Below, piece after piece: positions 5,984-6,297 of a stretch of DNA of 6,297 nt. The position numbers and the translations under genes were made by a program. The DNA is from Chloroflexota bacterium. GTDB taxonomy: Bacteria; Chloroflexota; Dehalococcoidia; Dehalococcoidales; UBA3254. Where the stretch lies: positions 1 through 6,297 of the forward strand of contig JAGDMY010000170.1 in assembly GCA_017860765.1 (NCBI GenBank). Reading direction: 5' to 3'. How positions within the stretch are numbered: the stretch's first letter is position 1; each line of letters opens with the position of its first letter. A model generated the notes under the pieces. That model made no database searches and was not told the origin of the DNA. It saw only the letters and a program-made list of their open reading frames with translations.

Positions 5984-6297
5984 ATGAATAAATCAAAGTT
6001 GAGTCTCGGCAGACTGATATGTGTACTGGCAACGGTTATCATATTTACAACGCTGGCTGCGTGCGCAGCTCCGCTGCCTCCTGCATCTCCAACCGCAACC
6101 CTTACAACCACACCAGCACCGCCGACAACCACGCCGACGACCACTCCAGCCCCTTCGCCACCGGCAGTTGCTCCTCCAGGCTACGTCACCCCCGGGGCCG
6201 TAGATGGCTCGGAAGTCAGCTTCACGAGCGACGGATTCAATATCAGGGCATATCTTTCTAAACCCAAATCCAGCGGAACCTTCCCCGGTATGATCAT
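5984..6297 (+). CDS. Lipoprotein with dienelactone-hydrolase-like domain (3' truncated by window end)
   Basis: The first 104 codons are in the window and the gene continues beyond 6297. Residues 1-27 form a lipoprotein signal peptide: basic N-region MNKSKLSLGR, hydrophobic LICVLATVIIFTTL, and lipobox LAAC with lipidated Cys27. Position +2 is Ala, so there is no Asp retention signal. Residues 28-65 are a Pro/Thr/Ala-rich linker. From about residue 68 the sequence VTPGAVDGSEVSFTSDGF, then IRAYLSKPKSSGTFPGMI, resembles the first beta strands of dienelactone hydrolase family alpha/beta hydrolases, where the next strand normally continues towards the nucleophile. The catalytic Cys/Ser, Asp and His lie outside the window, so activity cannot be judged. 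The start is ATG at 5984 with AAGGG (5971-5975) 8 nt upstream. The ATG at 5968 is out of frame and opens only seven codons. Lipoprotein status is secure; the hydrolase call is probable. Confidence 0.82.
   Translation, partial: MNKSKLSLGRLICVLATVIIFTTLAACAAPLPPASPTATLTTTPAPPTTTPTTTPAPSPPAVAPPGYVTPGAVDGSEVSFTSDGFNIRAYLSKPKSSGTFPGMI

Noticed and set aside
1..6297. CRISPR array, insertion sequence or integrase
   Set aside because: No regularly spaced repeats, no transposase-like protein and no paired terminal inverted repeats were seen anywhere in the window.

Overview
The window looks like chromosomal DNA from a bacterium with anaerobic or facultative short-chain acyl-CoA metabolism. Its left two thirds are intact and well ordered; the right third is partly decayed. 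Lineage cannot be fixed from the sequence alone. The syntrophic/clostridial-type crt-hbd-thiolase gene order, the Pro/Thr-rich lipoprotein linker and a small protein that I recall from Chloroflexota-like genomes make a Chloroflexota (Dehalococcoidia-like) or other anaerobic environmental lineage a reasonable but unproven guess. TAG, TAA and TGA all appear as stop codons, and all three operon genes start at GTG or TTG.

Positions 1-3172 hold a forward operon behind a good sigma70-type promoter (TTGACT-17-TAATAT, 104-132). It encodes a crotonase (225-1007), a 3-hydroxybutyryl-CoA dehydrogenase (1039-1896) and a thiolase (1946-3172). Together these interconvert crotonyl-CoA, (S)-3-hydroxybutyryl-CoA, acetoacetyl-CoA and two acetyl-CoA. 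The cycle could run towards butyrate-type synthesis or as the lower half of beta-oxidation. No acyl-CoA dehydrogenase or ETF gene is in the window. A perfect 12-bp hairpin with T-rich flanks on both sides (3209-3238) ends this operon and the convergent short-chain dehydrogenase/reductase gene (4043-3264, minus).

The SDR gene and a tRNA-Asn(GTT) gene (4231-4302, plus) are divergently transcribed from two well-formed promoters in 4091-4181. Both promoters, and that of the operon, share the same -35 hexamer TTGACT and an exact 17-bp spacer.

Downstream of the tRNA two genes are broken. The first, on the minus strand (4778-4383), encodes a 131-codon small protein with a good ribosome binding site but an in-frame TAG at codon 47. 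The second, on the plus strand (about 5032-5660), is a frameshifted remnant of an FG-GAP/VCBS calcium-binding-repeat protein whose repeat motifs are spread over all three frames. An AT-rich, apparently non-coding stretch (5661-5983) follows. The window ends inside a lipoprotein gene (5984 onward) with a clear lipobox, a Pro/Thr linker and the beginning of what looks like a dienelactone-hydrolase-family domain.

I do not see a convincing new multi-gene system. The points most worth a second look are the amber-interrupted small gene, the decaying FG-GAP gene next to a tRNA, active-site deviations in the dehydrogenase and thiolase, and the uniform promoter architecture.
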